Source: Ambrosia x helenae
Taxonomy: Eukaryota; Streptophyta; Magnoliopsida; Asterales; Asteraceae
Length of the DNA stretch: 64,000 bases
Direction of reading: 5' to 3'
Assembly (NCBI GenBank): GCA_030844895.1
Contig: CM061228.1
Span: 37,448,626-37,512,625 of the forward strand
Below the pieces are notes generated by a model, which was not told the origin of the DNA, did not search any database, and saw nothing but the letters and a program-made list of their open reading frames with translations. Positions 35,754 to 46,133 of the stretch are shown here, in pieces. A program made the position numbers and the translations under genes. The number at the start of each line of letters is the position of its first letter. The stretch's first letter is position 1.

Positions 35754-36100
35754 TGTTAGAAGTAATCTTGATTTATTATTATCTAAACATGTGTTATGTT
35801 TTATTTGAACTTATGTTAGGATTTATTATGTTTATTATCCTAAGTCTAGTCACCCCTTATGTGAATGGTTGTCACATAATTAGCGAAGGGTTGTGTCTAA
35901 GTTTATCAAGGGTCGCGTCCGGTTAGTCATACCGGTTCATATGTATATATGGGTCAAAACAATGTATTTTATTTGTGTGTTGAAAGATAAGTTTCTTAAA
36001 CTTCCTTTCTAATAACTTCCCTCCACTTTTCCCTCTTTTCAAATCAATCGCACATCATCATCATCAAACCAAATTCATCCAGATTTCTATATTCAAAACA
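35754..36100 (+). repeat. 5' LTR of the ARID element
   Basis: 347 bp with TG/CA ends. Contains TATATATGGG near 35945, a possible TATA region upstream of the ORF. The last base (A36100) is also the first base of the ORF's ATG. Confidence 0.9.
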
Positions 36101-37674
36101 TGGCATCAGAGCCAACGATCAAGACCTGTGGTATATTCGATGTAGAGAAAAACGAAGCAGTCAAGAAGAAGATGGGGACAGATGGCGGTTATGGATGTGG
36201 ACCGCTAATCCCTAGTCTAGTGTATGATTTTGAGAATCATAGATGGAAGGCCAAGAAGGCGAACCAAGAAAGCATAGGAGACTCGCTCAATATGCAATTA
36301 TCTTCGTTTAACATCGGATCAAGTAGTGTATCCGTGTGGGATACCGAAGCAAAGAAGAAAAAAGATGCACAAGAGGAATTCGATCGGCAAATCGGATCAG
36401 AAAAGAAAGTGGCCGAATACCCTCCTACTATGTGTTGTAGTAAGTGCAAAGAACCCTTTCATTATAGGCGTAATTGTCCTAAGAAAATTGGTAAAACCGA
36501 ATTTATGGTTAAGGGTAGTGATGAAAAGGGTTGGGATGATTTGTGGTTTGTTAGTTTGACACGCCAAGAACATGGGTGTGGCACCAAGAGATTGTTTATT
36601 GTTCTAGACAATTCATATGGTATAGATGGTTGCCCTAAAGGCTATAGGAAAGAATATTTTCGTGGCAAGGGTAGTGTTGCGGTTGCAAGTTGTGGAAAAG
36701 AACACAAGATTCAAGATGTGTTCTACATACCCACACTTAGAAAGAATATATTAAGTGTTGAAAAATTGACACAAGAGGGTTATGAAGTAGAATTTGAAGG
36801 CGATGTTTGTTACATCAAGAAGCCTATTATCCAAGAGTTTAGAAGGATAATACTATGTCGCATATGTGAATCGGATGACCATTTCACATTTAAGTGTCCC
36901 GCATTTGATCAAAGTGGTAAAGGAAAGGAAAAGGAGAGCCGTAGCGAAGGGGAAGCAAGCGGCCGAACCTATTCAGAATTTTCGAAGGGTTCAAAGTCCC
37001 AAGGCAAGCGGGTTAGGTTTGAAAGCGACAAGTTGGAGGGATTAACGAATGAAGACAAAGAAAGAGCGTCCATTTTTAAGCATTTTGACGACTTTTCCAT
37101 TAACAAAGATCAATATGAAGGTGTTATGGAAAGAGGTCCGGTGATGTATCCAACCGAAGGATCCGAATTGCAAGATTGTGTTGTGTTTATGGACTTGATT
37201 CACATCACTAGTACGGTTGAGAGATACAAGAGAAAGTTTGAATTGGAGTTTGAAAGAACCGTTAAATGGTTTATGAAGGAATTCTTACAAATGAAGAATA
37301 AGGCTCCAATCCCACCAAGAGATGAGACGGGTTATCCAATATGTTTGTTGGATCTATACAAAACGGTGCAAGTATTTGGTGGTTATGAGAAGGTAACAAG
37401 AGATGCAAATTGGACGGTAGTGGCCATGTCAATGGGATATGGAAGAGGTTTGCCAAGCCTAGTGTCAAAGGAAGGTATCACAATGAATTTGAGGCAAACT
37501 TATGTTCGTTATTTGGAGATGCTAGAGTGGTATCATCTCAAGTACAAAGGAAGAGAGTTGGTAGTGGAGATCAATGAAGAAGCAATGGAGGACTATGAGA
37601 ACAAGAGAGCCGAATGGGAAGACTCGGCATTGCCCCCGAAGAAACGTTCAAGATCCTCATCAAGTGAAGACTAA
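36100..37674 (+). CDS. Gag-like protein with zinc knuckles, protease remnant and ARID-like domain
   Basis: 524 residues, uninterrupted. In order: a variable N-terminus; CCHC knuckle 1 (C113, C116, H121, C126); a stretch like the C-terminal half of a copia protease/linker (VFYIPTLRKNILSVEKLTQ, about 164-240) in which the DTG/DSG active site is replaced by LDNSYG; CCHC knuckle 2 (C253, C256, H261, C266); a charged linker; an ARID/BRIGHT-like segment (about 380-485, with LLDLYKTVQVFGGYEKVTRD, NWTVVAMSMG, YVRYLEMLEWYHLKY); and an acidic/basic tail with PPKKRSRS, a possible nuclear signal. ARID domains bind DNA, often AT-rich, in chromatin factors. Combining one with Gag-type knuckles is unusual. 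The ATG overlaps the LTR/PBS junction. Role is unknown; possibilities are targeting, RNA packaging or a captured host function. Confidence 0.8.
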   Translation: MASEPTIKTCGIFDVEKNEAVKKKMGTDGGYGCGPLIPSLVYDFENHRWKAKKANQESIGDSLNMQLSSFNIGSSSVSVWDTEAKKKKDAQEEFDRQIGSEKKVAEYPPTMCCSKCKEPFHYRRNCPKKIGKTEFMVKGSDEKGWDDLWFVSLTRQEHGCGTKRLFIVLDNSYGIDGCPKGYRKEYFRGKGSVAVASCGKEHKIQDVFYIPTLRKNILSVEKLTQEGYEVEFEGDVCYIKKPIIQEFRRIILCRICESDDHFTFKCPAFDQSGKGKEKESRSEGEASGRTYSEFSKGSKSQGKRVRFESDKLEGLTNEDKERASIFKHFDDFSINKDQYEGVMERGPVMYPTEGSELQDCVVFMDLIHITSTVERYKRKFELEFERTVKWFMKEFLQMKNKAPIPPRDETGYPICLLDLYKTVQVFGGYEKVTRDANWTVVAMSMGYGRGLPSLVSKEGITMNLRQTYVRYLEMLEWYHLKYKGRELVVEINEEAMEDYENKRAEWEDSALPPKKRSRSSSSED

Positions 37675-37707
37675 AGCCAAGTGGAGAATCAAGATTAGGG
37701 GGGAGAT

Positions 37708-38054
37708 TGTTAGAAGTAATCTTGATTTATTATTATCTAAACATGTGTTATGTTTTATTTGAACTTATGTTAGGATTTATTATGTTTATTATCCTAAGTC
37801 TAGTCACCCCTTATGTGAATGGTTGTCACATAATTAGCGAAGGGTTGTGTCTAAGTTTATCAAGGGTCGCGTCCGGTTAGTCATACCGGTTCATATGTAT
37901 ATATGGGTCAAAACAATGTATTTTATTTGTGTGTTGAAAGATAAGTTTCTTAAACTTCCTTTCTAATAACTTCCCTCCACTTTTCCCTCTTTTCAAATCA
38001 ATCGCACATCATCATCATCAAACCAAATTCATCCAGATTTCTATATTCAAAACA
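37708..38054 (+). repeat. 3' LTR of the ARID element
   Basis: 347 bp, base-for-base identical to the 5' LTR on my reading, which implies a recent insertion. Confidence 0.9.
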
Positions 38055-38059
38055 GTTTT

Positions 38060-39452
38060 CAAAGATGATGAAGCAGCAGAGGGTGAGGATGCCTTGACAA
38101 AGTATGAGAAGGGAAGGTATGATGGGACTAACTATGTTGCTGTCCCTAATGTCAAAGGTTTTTCTAAGGCCAGTTCGTCAAAGGCTTCAACTAGGAGGTC
38201 TAGCAGGCGTTTGCTGAAGGCTGCTAAGCCTGTTGATGCATCTGAAGCATTGACTATTAGTGATGACATTGAAGAGGTAGATGAGGAGAAAGATCAAACC
38301 GTGGATGACACTGTTGTTGATGTGGTTGGGGAGAAGGGAAAGGGTAATAAGGCTAAGGTTGCCATGATGAAGGGTAATGAGGGCTCAACAAGCTTTGATG
38401 AGGAGGGGTTGTATGTCCCGGGTTGGAATGTGAAGCCCAGTGACAGTTTTAAGTCTTCAGCTGTTTGTGAGGAGGTATTGGCACATTTTGCTACCCCTGG
38501 TGCCAAGGCTTGCTTGGAGGGGTTGGATGATGATGCCCTTTTGACGAAAATGATGGTTGGTACCTGTAATCTGGCTGCTATGTTACCAGAGGGGATTAGC
38601 AGGTTTAGAAAGAAGATGGGTGAAAATAGTGAGTTTGCTAAAAAGAAGAGGGAGATGAAGCAATCTATTGCAGCCCTGAAGAAAGATGCCAAAGAGTATG
38701 CTTAGAAGGAAGTGACTCTGATTGCTTTGATTGATGAGTTGAAGAAAGGGCATGAGGCTGAAACTGCCAAGCATGAGGCTGCTAGACTTCAGGTTGAAGC
38801 AGATCGGTTATCTTTGGAAGCATAGAAGAAAGCGTTTGAAAATGAGAAGAAAGGGTTAGAAGGTTCCCTTGCTGCTGTCCTGGATGATAACAAGTGGCTG
38901 ATAGAAGAAGGCTTTCAGCAAGTTGTTGCATATCTTCTTCACTCTGCTGAATTCAACTCTGCCCTTGGCGAGGTATACACCAAGCTTTTGATCCATGGTA
39001 AGCATGCTGGTTTCGTTGCATGGTTCAAGGCTCATGAGTCTGGCCAAGTCTTGGAAGAGTCTCCTTTTTACCATCCTGATTCCTTGGATGTGTTTAAAGA
39101 GACAATGCTCAAAATGGAACATTAAACTTATCCTTATGTTTCCCAAGTGTCCTCCTTCTATGGGAAACCTTTGAAGGAGTTGAAAGAGCTGAAGCCTGCT
39201 GGTTTGAATGAGGCGGTCTCTGCTAAGGTGCTTCAGTCTGTTTCAAGGAAAAGGACTCATTCTGGTGATAGCGATGAAACTTTGGATGCTGGTGAAGCGC
39301 CTTCTAAAGATACTAGTGTTGAAGCTTCTGAAGCTGGTGGTCGCGTGGAGAAGCTACCGACGAAAGGGAAGAAATCGAAGAAGGCACGGGTGGTGAAGGC
39401 TGCAAATGAGGATGAAGCCTCCAAGCCTTCTGGATCTGGTAACGATGCTTAA
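38060..39452 (+). pseudogene. antisense ORF of the Tat element, second part
   Basis: Continuation of the frame broken by the ARID element. It is rich in Lys, Glu and Ala with a coiled-coil look (KKREMKQSIAALKKDAKEYA; later HEAETAKHEAARLQVEADRL) and ends with a basic region (KGKKSKKARVV) near 39400. Three in-frame stops interrupt it (38703, 38823 and 39123), yet the frame is otherwise preserved to 39452. Proteins with the PF04195-type domain often carry such a charged C-terminal half. It is probably a decayed copy of an ORF that was once selected. Confidence 0.6.
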
Positions 39453-40200
39453 AACTTCCCTATTCGTAGCTTTCTTAGCACATGGGTTGTAAACTATTAA
39501 CTTTGTGGTTGTGTTTTAAACACTTTATCTTTTGTGGGGACCCTTAGGGGTTTTCTTGTGGTTGTGGGCTTTATGTTGCCCTTTGAACAATGATCTTCTA
39601 TTTGGCTTGTTAGAAGCCTTGAAATATTAAGCCCTTAAGGCTGTTGTTAGGTACGTATGGTTGTTCATCTTTTGTTTGTCTGTTTTTCTTATGTGTGTTT
39701 GTCTTTGTTATTGTTTGGGAATGTTTATCCGGTAGCACCTTCAAAGGTTGAACGTTGCAGTCATTCTTCCTTAAGGTAGTCTAGGCAAACATATCACCAC
39801 CTATCCTATATACACTTATATAAGTGCTTTAATATGTTTTCGTAAGTTTGTTTTTTAAACTTAAGGAACGGTTGGTGTAGGTTGTTCAAGCCTGTCTATG
39901 AGATTTATAAAAGTGTTTTTGTTTATCTCATGGAGTTGGATTGATCTAGGAACTCACCCCTTATATAGGTCCGTTTATCCTTCGAACCTATTGAGCGAAA
40001 TGGCCTGGGAGCTCATCCCCTTACATGGTCCCTACCATGGAGTTTCTTGCAAGGTTCTCAGCCTGAACATAGGATAGAAAGACAAAGTTTCCAAAAGAGG
40101 ATCAAGTGATCCTTTCATTCATTCGATTCATTAACATTACATTGTTTGAAAGAGAACAACATTTCCCTACAACTTAAACAAAGAACCTTTTAAGGTTCTT
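39453..40200. other. non-coding spacer between antisense ORF and integrase
   Basis: No coding region on either strand. It separates the convergent ends of the integrase (minus) and the antisense ORF (plus). Confidence 0.5.
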
Positions 40201-40206
40201 GCCGTT

Positions 40207-41350
40207 CTAGTGACGGGGGAGTTTTTTGCCTTCCATGCTTGCCAGTTTATAGGACCCCCCTTTGTGGGATTCTAGGATGGTGTATGGGCCTTCCCACTTA
40301 GGTCCTAGTTTCCCTTGACTTTCCTTCTTGCTTGCTTCGTTGTTTCTTAAGACCAGATCACCTGGCTTAAATCGCTCATGTTTAACTCTGGCGTTGTAGT
40401 AGGACTCCATCTTTTGTTTGTATTGAGCTTCTCGGATTGCTGCTGAGTCCCTGGCTTCTTCTAAGAGATCAAGATTGAGCAATGTTTCTTGTTCATTTGC
40501 CTGGATGTCAACATGAAAGGTTCTTGGCGTGGTGATTCCGATTTCAGCAGGTATAACTGCTTCAGATCCAAAAGTAAGGCTGTAAGGAGTTTTCTTGTTG
40601 CTTGTTTTTTCTGTGGTTCGAATTGCCCAGAGAACACTTGGCAATTCTTCCAACCAGTTTCTCCCTTGTCGGCCTAATCTAGCCTTGATCCCTTCAACCA
40701 CACTTATATTCATTCTTTCGACTTGGCCGTTCGACTGGGGGTATGCTACAGAGCTAAAGACTTGTGTTATCCGATACTCCTTGCACCAAACACTGAATGG
40801 TTTCTCTGCAAATTGCTTGCCATTATCAGTAACGAGCACCCCAGGTAGGCCGTACCGGCAAATGATGTTCTCCCAAACGAACTCGATTATCTTTTTTCCT
40901 AATATTTTCCCCAATGGCTTCACTTCTGGCCATTTTGTGAAGTAATCAACTGCCACTAATAAGAATTTGACCCCTCCCTTTGCTGGTGGGAAGGGTCCAA
41001 CGATATCCATCCCCCATTTGTAAAACGGCCAGGCTGAATTAACAGGCACCAAGTCATGCTTGGGGCTTTTGGGGACGGGGGCGTGAATTTGACAGGCTTC
41101 ACATCTCTTCAGCTGTTCAGATGCGTCACGATGCATGGAGGGCCAGAAGTATCCCAGGTTCATAAGTTTTGCCACGACCGACGTTGGACCACAGTGGGCT
41201 CCACAGATTCCCTCATGAACTTCCTTAATCAGGTACCTGCTCTGTTCGGGACCTACACATCGGAGCAGTGGGGCTAAGTACCCTTTTTTATAGAGCATTT
41301 CATCTTGGATGGTATATTGCTTGGACTTGTTTCGGATCCTTTCAGCTTCA
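40207..41350 (-). pseudogene. Tat-lineage integrase
   Basis: The frame from 41298 shows the HHCC zinc region (H28, H35, C66, C69) and the DDE triad (D98 in GMDIVGPF, D158 in VTDNGKQF, E194 in NGQVERMN, with 35 residues between the last two). The C-terminal GPYTIL/YKL region ends at KLPRH followed by TAG, where related proteins have a Trp. Integrase inserts element DNA. The upstream join to RNase H is out of frame because of an A-run at about 41380-41387. ORFs on the plus strand here are shadows. Confidence 0.9.
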
Positions 41351-41920
41351 ACAGGGTCCTGTGGTAGTTCTCCTTTTTTTTAGGAATCTTATAAACGGAG
41401 TCATCCAACTTGGTTCGTTTTCAGTAATGACATCTTGGACTTCTAGTTCTGATATGGCAGGATGCTTGATCACCTCGACCAATACTTTCTTAGTGAGGTG
41501 GGCAAAATTTAACGAGGCAAGCTTGCTTAGGGCGTCAGCTTTTTTGTTGTGGGACCTTGGAACTTGTTTGATCTTGCAATGCTGGAAAGTGTTCATGATT
41601 TCCTTGGCCTTTTCTTTGTATCTTTTCATGTTGGGTTCTTTGGCAATGTAGCAATCGTTCACTTGGCTGGAGACCAGTAGTGAATCAGTGAACACTTGAA
41701 GCTTGTGAACCATCATCTTTTTTGCAAGCTTGAGTCCTGCAATCAGGGCTTCATATTCCGCTTCGTTGTTTGTTGTCTGAAATTCCAAACGAAGAGCATA
41801 TGTGAATTCTAACCCTTCAGGGTTAATTAATATAAGACCAGCCCCTGATCCTTCAACGCTGGAAGCTCCATCTGTGTAAAGCTTCCAGGCTTCGGGATCA
41901 AGAGGTTCGTCTGTGGTCAT
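41348..41920 (-). pseudogene. second RNase H (aRH) of the Tat lineage
   Basis: Shows LYTDGASSVEGSGAGLILIN, NNEAEYEALIAGLKLAKKM, VFTDSLLVSSQV and HNKKADALSKLAS, the DEDD-type pattern of the additional RNase H seen between the first RNase H and integrase in Tat/Ogre elements. The frame goes wrong at its end (KKRRTTTGPC) because of an A-run, probably one base too long or short. Confidence 0.85.
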
Positions 41921-42034
41921 GTTAACTTTGGCAGTTTCTACCCTTGGAATTTCAGCAATGAAATCAGCAAGTATTTGTGCTTTTATTGCTTTTCTCGGGA
42001 CGTAGGTGATTTTGTGTTCACCTAGCTCAACAGC

Positions 42035-43545
42035 CTATTTGGCTAGTCGCCCCGAGGTTTCAGGCCTTTCAAGCACATTCTTGATAGGTTGGTCAGTGAT
42101 TACTTGTATAGGATGTGCTTCAAAGTACCTTCGAAGCCTTCTGGCTGTTTGTACCAGGGCTAAGGCTAACTTTTCTAAAGGAGGGTACTTGACCTCTGCT
42201 AACTTTAAGGTTTTACTGAAGAAATAAACAGGTACCTGAGCTTTCTCTCTTTCGATAGTGAGAACAGCGCTGAAGGCTTCATCAGTAACTGAAAGATAGA
42301 CAGAGATCATTTCCCCTGCTTCAGGTGCTGCAATGGTGGGAAGGGAAGCCAGATAACGTTTCATGCTATTGAAGGCTTCCTCTGCTTCTTCTGACCACCT
42401 GAAGTCTTTCTTGTCAGTGCAACCTTTGAGGGTCTTGAAGAAAGGTAGGGATTTTTCAGCTAGTTTTGACACAAAACGTTTCAAGGCGGCATGTTTGCCG
42501 TTCAAGCTTTCCACCTCCTTCTTGGTTTGCGGTGACTTCATGTTGAGGATGGCTTGAACCTTGTTCGGGTTAGCTTTTATGCTTTGTTTCCCTACGACAT
42601 GACCCAAGAATTTTCCTTCTTCGAAACCGAAGGAGCACTTGACAGGGTTTAGTTTCATGTTGATTTTCTTGTGATTGTTGAAGGTTTCTTGTATGTCTGT
42701 GAGCATTTGGTCTTCAGTCTTGCTTTGGATGACTAAGTCATCCACATACGCTTCCATGTTTCTGCCAATCTGCTTGGCAAAGGCTTTGTCAACCAACCTT
42801 TGGTAGGTGGCACCTGCATTTTTTAAACCAAAGGGCATCTTTTTATAACAAAAGATACCCTTGTCAGTATGGAAGGCAGTCTTTTCCTCATCTTCCTCCT
42901 TCATCTGTATTTGGTGATAACCTTTATAGGCATCTAAAAAGCACTTGAAGGGGAAACTTGTTAAAGGGTTAGCTTGTAAGCATGCATTATGTGAAAGAAA
43001 ACAATTTTGGAGGTGTTGGATAGCTTAAAAGTTGTTCTTAGGTTCAAAGGTAACTTGTTAGCGAGTCAACTTTCAAGTCCACCTCTGGTAAAGGATAACA
43101 GTCCTTTGGACAAGCTTTATTGAGGTCTTTGAAGTCTATGCACATCCTCCATGAATCGTCAGGCTTCTTAACCATTACTGGGTTTGCAACCCAGGACTGG
43201 TATTTGACTTCTCGGAGGATTACTGCTTCGACCAGTTTGTCAACCTCCTGGCAAGCTGCTTTGCTTCGCTCTGGAGCAAGGCTTCTTTTCTTTTGCACTA
43301 TTGGCTTGATGTTTTGGGAAACTTTGAGTTCATGCTCAGCAATCTCACGAGGGATCCCCGTCATGTCACTAGGACACCAAGCGAACGACATTGTCTTTTA
43401 GCAATGCTTCAAGCTTTGAAAGAGTTTCCCTGGGAAGGGCCGTGTTGACCCGTATCTTTTGATCAGGGCATTTGGGGTTGATGCTAAGACCGAGTTTGCT
43501 CTGTTCTTCAACAACCGTTAACACAAAGGTTGATGGTTGGAGGGT
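42035..43545 (-). pseudogene. Tat-lineage reverse transcriptase and first RNase H
   Basis: Upstream piece (43391-43061): KSQNIKPIVQ-type leader, WVANPVMVKKPDDSWRMCID and the PLPEVDLKVDSLT block. An insertion of about 97 bp then shifts the frame. The downstream piece (42904-42035) has MPFGLKNAGATYQRLVDKAF, the catalytic EAYVDDLV (Y53, D55, D56) and the RNase H part (YLSVTDEAFSAVLTIE, PVYFFSKTL, ITDQPIKNVL). It ends at a TAG where related proteins have Trp. A frameshift near 43395 separates it from the upstream polyprotein. Confidence 0.9.
42955..43060. other. short insertion with 9 bp direct repeats in RT
   Basis: AACTTGTTA occurs at 42955-42963 and 43052-43060, framing 88 bp that have no counterpart in RT. 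Removing one repeat plus the 88 bp restores the conserved reading. No terminal inverted repeats are evident. Confidence 0.7.
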
Positions 43546-44211
43546 TCATACTCCTTCTTTGGTGGGGAACTTGGCACTCTTTCGGCTGATGTAAACGGTC
43601 ATATCGAAGGCTACTACACCGGGTCTGCCAATGATGACATCGTAACCAGATGGTAGGTCCAAGAAAACGAAGGTCAATGGTTCAGTCCTCCGCATTTTTC
43701 CATCAGAAAAGGTTACATCGAGCACTATTTCGCCCAAGGGTTTGATGGGAATGTCAGCTATGCCTTTGATGGCGGCTTCAGCTGGTCTGAGCATGGATCG
43801 TTCTTCGGGGCTTAGAAGGTTGAAATATTTTGCAAACATAATTTCAGTAGCAGCTCCGGTGTCTATGTAGGCTTTTTGTGGTTTGCATGAACCCACGAAG
43901 GCTTCAAGGACTAGTGGATCACAATGTTTTTCTTCGTTGGTACAAGGGAAGTAGATGCCTTGACGTTCCCAATCCTCCAACCTCTGCCGCTTGCTTGGTG
44001 TTTCACTTTCAACAAACACCATGGCGACGTCTTTCTTCTTGCCATCAGCTATGTTTTCTTTGACACCTTTGACCAAGTGGGCTAGTTCCCCATATCTAAC
44101 GGCTTCTTCAATCCTCTTCTTAAGTTGGAAGCAGTCGTTGGTGTGGTGTCCCTTTTCTTCGTGAAACTCACAATACTGGTTGGAGCTTTCGTTTCTTTTG
44201 CTTTTTAGCAA
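43546..44211 (-). pseudogene. Tat-lineage protease region
   Basis: N-terminal part shows YCEFHEEKGHHTNDCFQLKK, a gag-end zinc-binding type motif (C, H, H, C). The protease follows: AYIDTGAATEIMF (active-site DTG) and YDVIIGRPG. It ends GV followed by TGA. The frame upstream is open only from 44211; TAG at 44263 separates it from gag. Confidence 0.85.
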
Positions 44212-45106
44212 GGGACGAGGGGGTCTAAAGGTGTGTTTGACCTCTTCTGTTGCCAGAATTTCCTAAGGAGTTTTGGAGAGGGCTGTAAAGTTTACATTTC
44301 TGTCCTTGCTTGGAGGATTCCTGCTTTCGGACCTTCGAGACTCAGACCTCCTGGATCTGTTGTCATAGGTACCGTAGTTGCCTCCTTTTCGAGTAGGGCT
44401 GTTGCTTCTCCAGCTGGAAGCCCTTTTTCTTTGCTCTTTTATGTCTACAGCCTCTTCTCCTCTGATATGGGCTTCGGCTCTTTCTAAGGCCTCTTCAAGG
44501 GTTTTGGGGAGACTTTTGTTAAACTCCCTGGTAAGGTATTTTGATTTGATGGCGTTCATGAACCCTGCAACCTTCATTTTTTCGTCTGCACCGACGTAGG
44601 TAAGGCCTTCTTTCTTGTATCTTTCAATAAAGCTTTTCAAGCTTTCATCGTCCTTCTGTTTTATTTGAAAGATAACGGTTGCATCCTTGACGCAACGTCT
44701 CTGTTGTGAGAAGTTGGCCAGAAATCCTTTTCCTAACTCGTTAAAGGTATGGATGCTTCCTGCTGGCAAGCCGTTGAACCAAATTCGTGCAGATCCAACA
44801 AGGGTTTGCATGAACATGAGACAACACTCGGGATCACCCCATTTTTCGATTCGAGCAGCTCCCGAGAAGATCTGAAAGTGATCTTCCGGGTCATCAGTGT
44901 CGTCGTATGTTTTTATATGAGCTGGCATCTTCAGCTTGTTGGGGAAATCATAGTTTGCTATTTCTGGTGAGAAACAGGACAAGCTGTTTGGCTTTTAGGG
45001 TTGGTTGACAGGGTGTTCCACCCTGTTGCTGGTTACCCCGCCTGGATTTCCTTGTTGAGCAGCGATGGCCTGACTGATGAGCTGCTGCCAAGGGAAGTTA
45101 GCCATC
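44212..45106 (-). pseudogene. Tat-lineage gag, central part
   Basis: Capsid-type sequence with KTYDDTDDPEDHFQIFSGAA, CLMFMQTLVGSARIWFNGLP, SFIERYKKEGLTYVG and an Arg/Ser-rich end. A stop lies at about 44996 just upstream of MSCFSPE and another at 44263. The frame continues from the N-terminal part at 54906-55628, from which the solo LTR separates it. Confidence 0.85.
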
Positions 45107-46133
45107 ATTTGTGTAACATTTCGCGTTAAATAATTGTACGTTACGTATAATTTGGATAAAAACGACAAGTTTTATTATTATTGTTTACATTTAATTATTT
45201 TTGTGGCATTTTGAACCCTAATACTATGATAATTATCTATATATTTAACGGTCGTGATTTGAATACCTCCTACACACTAACCTGCGCCCCCCTCCCTTTT
45301 ATTTTTCCACGTGTTATAAACCTTTTGACGTGTTTCTACTCTGCTTTTATACTTCTATGCCTTCAACCTTTACACACTCTTTCACTTCTTCTGCTGCATC
45401 TATCTTCTGCTCTGTTCTTTAGGTTTCTTTCTTTTCCCTCTACATACTCTTTTTCTTCTACTTTTTTTGCCTATCTATTGGCTTCTTCTTTATATAGATA
45501 ATAGATAATAATAATTCTGGAAATACTTCAAATACCTCAGACATTTTTTTTACAAAACCTTACTATTTGTTCTTGAGAATTATCTATATAGATCTAAGAA
45601 GTGTAGTCAACACACCCGTATACTTCAACGGTGTATTTTATTACACAACTTTACCATTTGTTTTTGGGAATTAGTCTAGGATTTAAGAACTATAGTCAAT
45701 ACACAGGTAGTTACCAAAAAAAAAAAAAAAATTCCAGACTGTAGTTAATGCCTCTAGGTGGCATCGTGGCAGAGTGGCTGTGTTTGGCGGGTTGAGTAAT
45801 GGGTCATCTGGGTGCAGGGTCAGAAAGGGTCGGTGTGATTTTTTTTTTTTTTTATTACAAATGTCTATAATGAAAGAGGAACCCAAGAATCGCCATATGC
45901 AATAAGGGATCGGTAGCTTCACTCCTGACATTATCTAAGATATATTTTTGTTGTCACAGTGTGGATGTACTCAGCTTCTACGCAGCTAAACTTTACTCTT
46001 CAGTGAATGTTGGTACGCATTTCTTTCCCTTACAATGTATTGTTTGTTATCTTTATAATTTGTGTTTTGACAGTTTAGTCTATCATGTTCATTGCTGTTG
46101 TCCTTTTGGGTTTACACCTGTACACCCTTTTAG

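Larger units (their letters stand above)
35754..38054 (+). mobile_element. young LTR retrotransposon carrying an ARID-like domain
   Basis: Two 347 bp LTRs (35754-36100 and 37708-38054), TGTTAGAAGTAATC to TATTCAAAACA, identical by eye. TSD GTTTT on both sides (35749-35753 and 38055-38059). PBS TGGCATCAGAGC at 36101 and a polypurine tract (AGGGGGGAGA) just before the 3' LTR. The internal 1.6 kb holds one open ORF and no RT, RNase H or integrase, so it depends on another element for mobility. Size and layout fit a TR-GAG-type non-autonomous element of Ty1/copia descent. Confidence 0.9.

Noticed and set aside
40489..41651. Plus-strand ORFs at 40489-41651
   Set aside because: They overlap the integrase and RNase H frames on the minus strand and show no domain; they are shadows.
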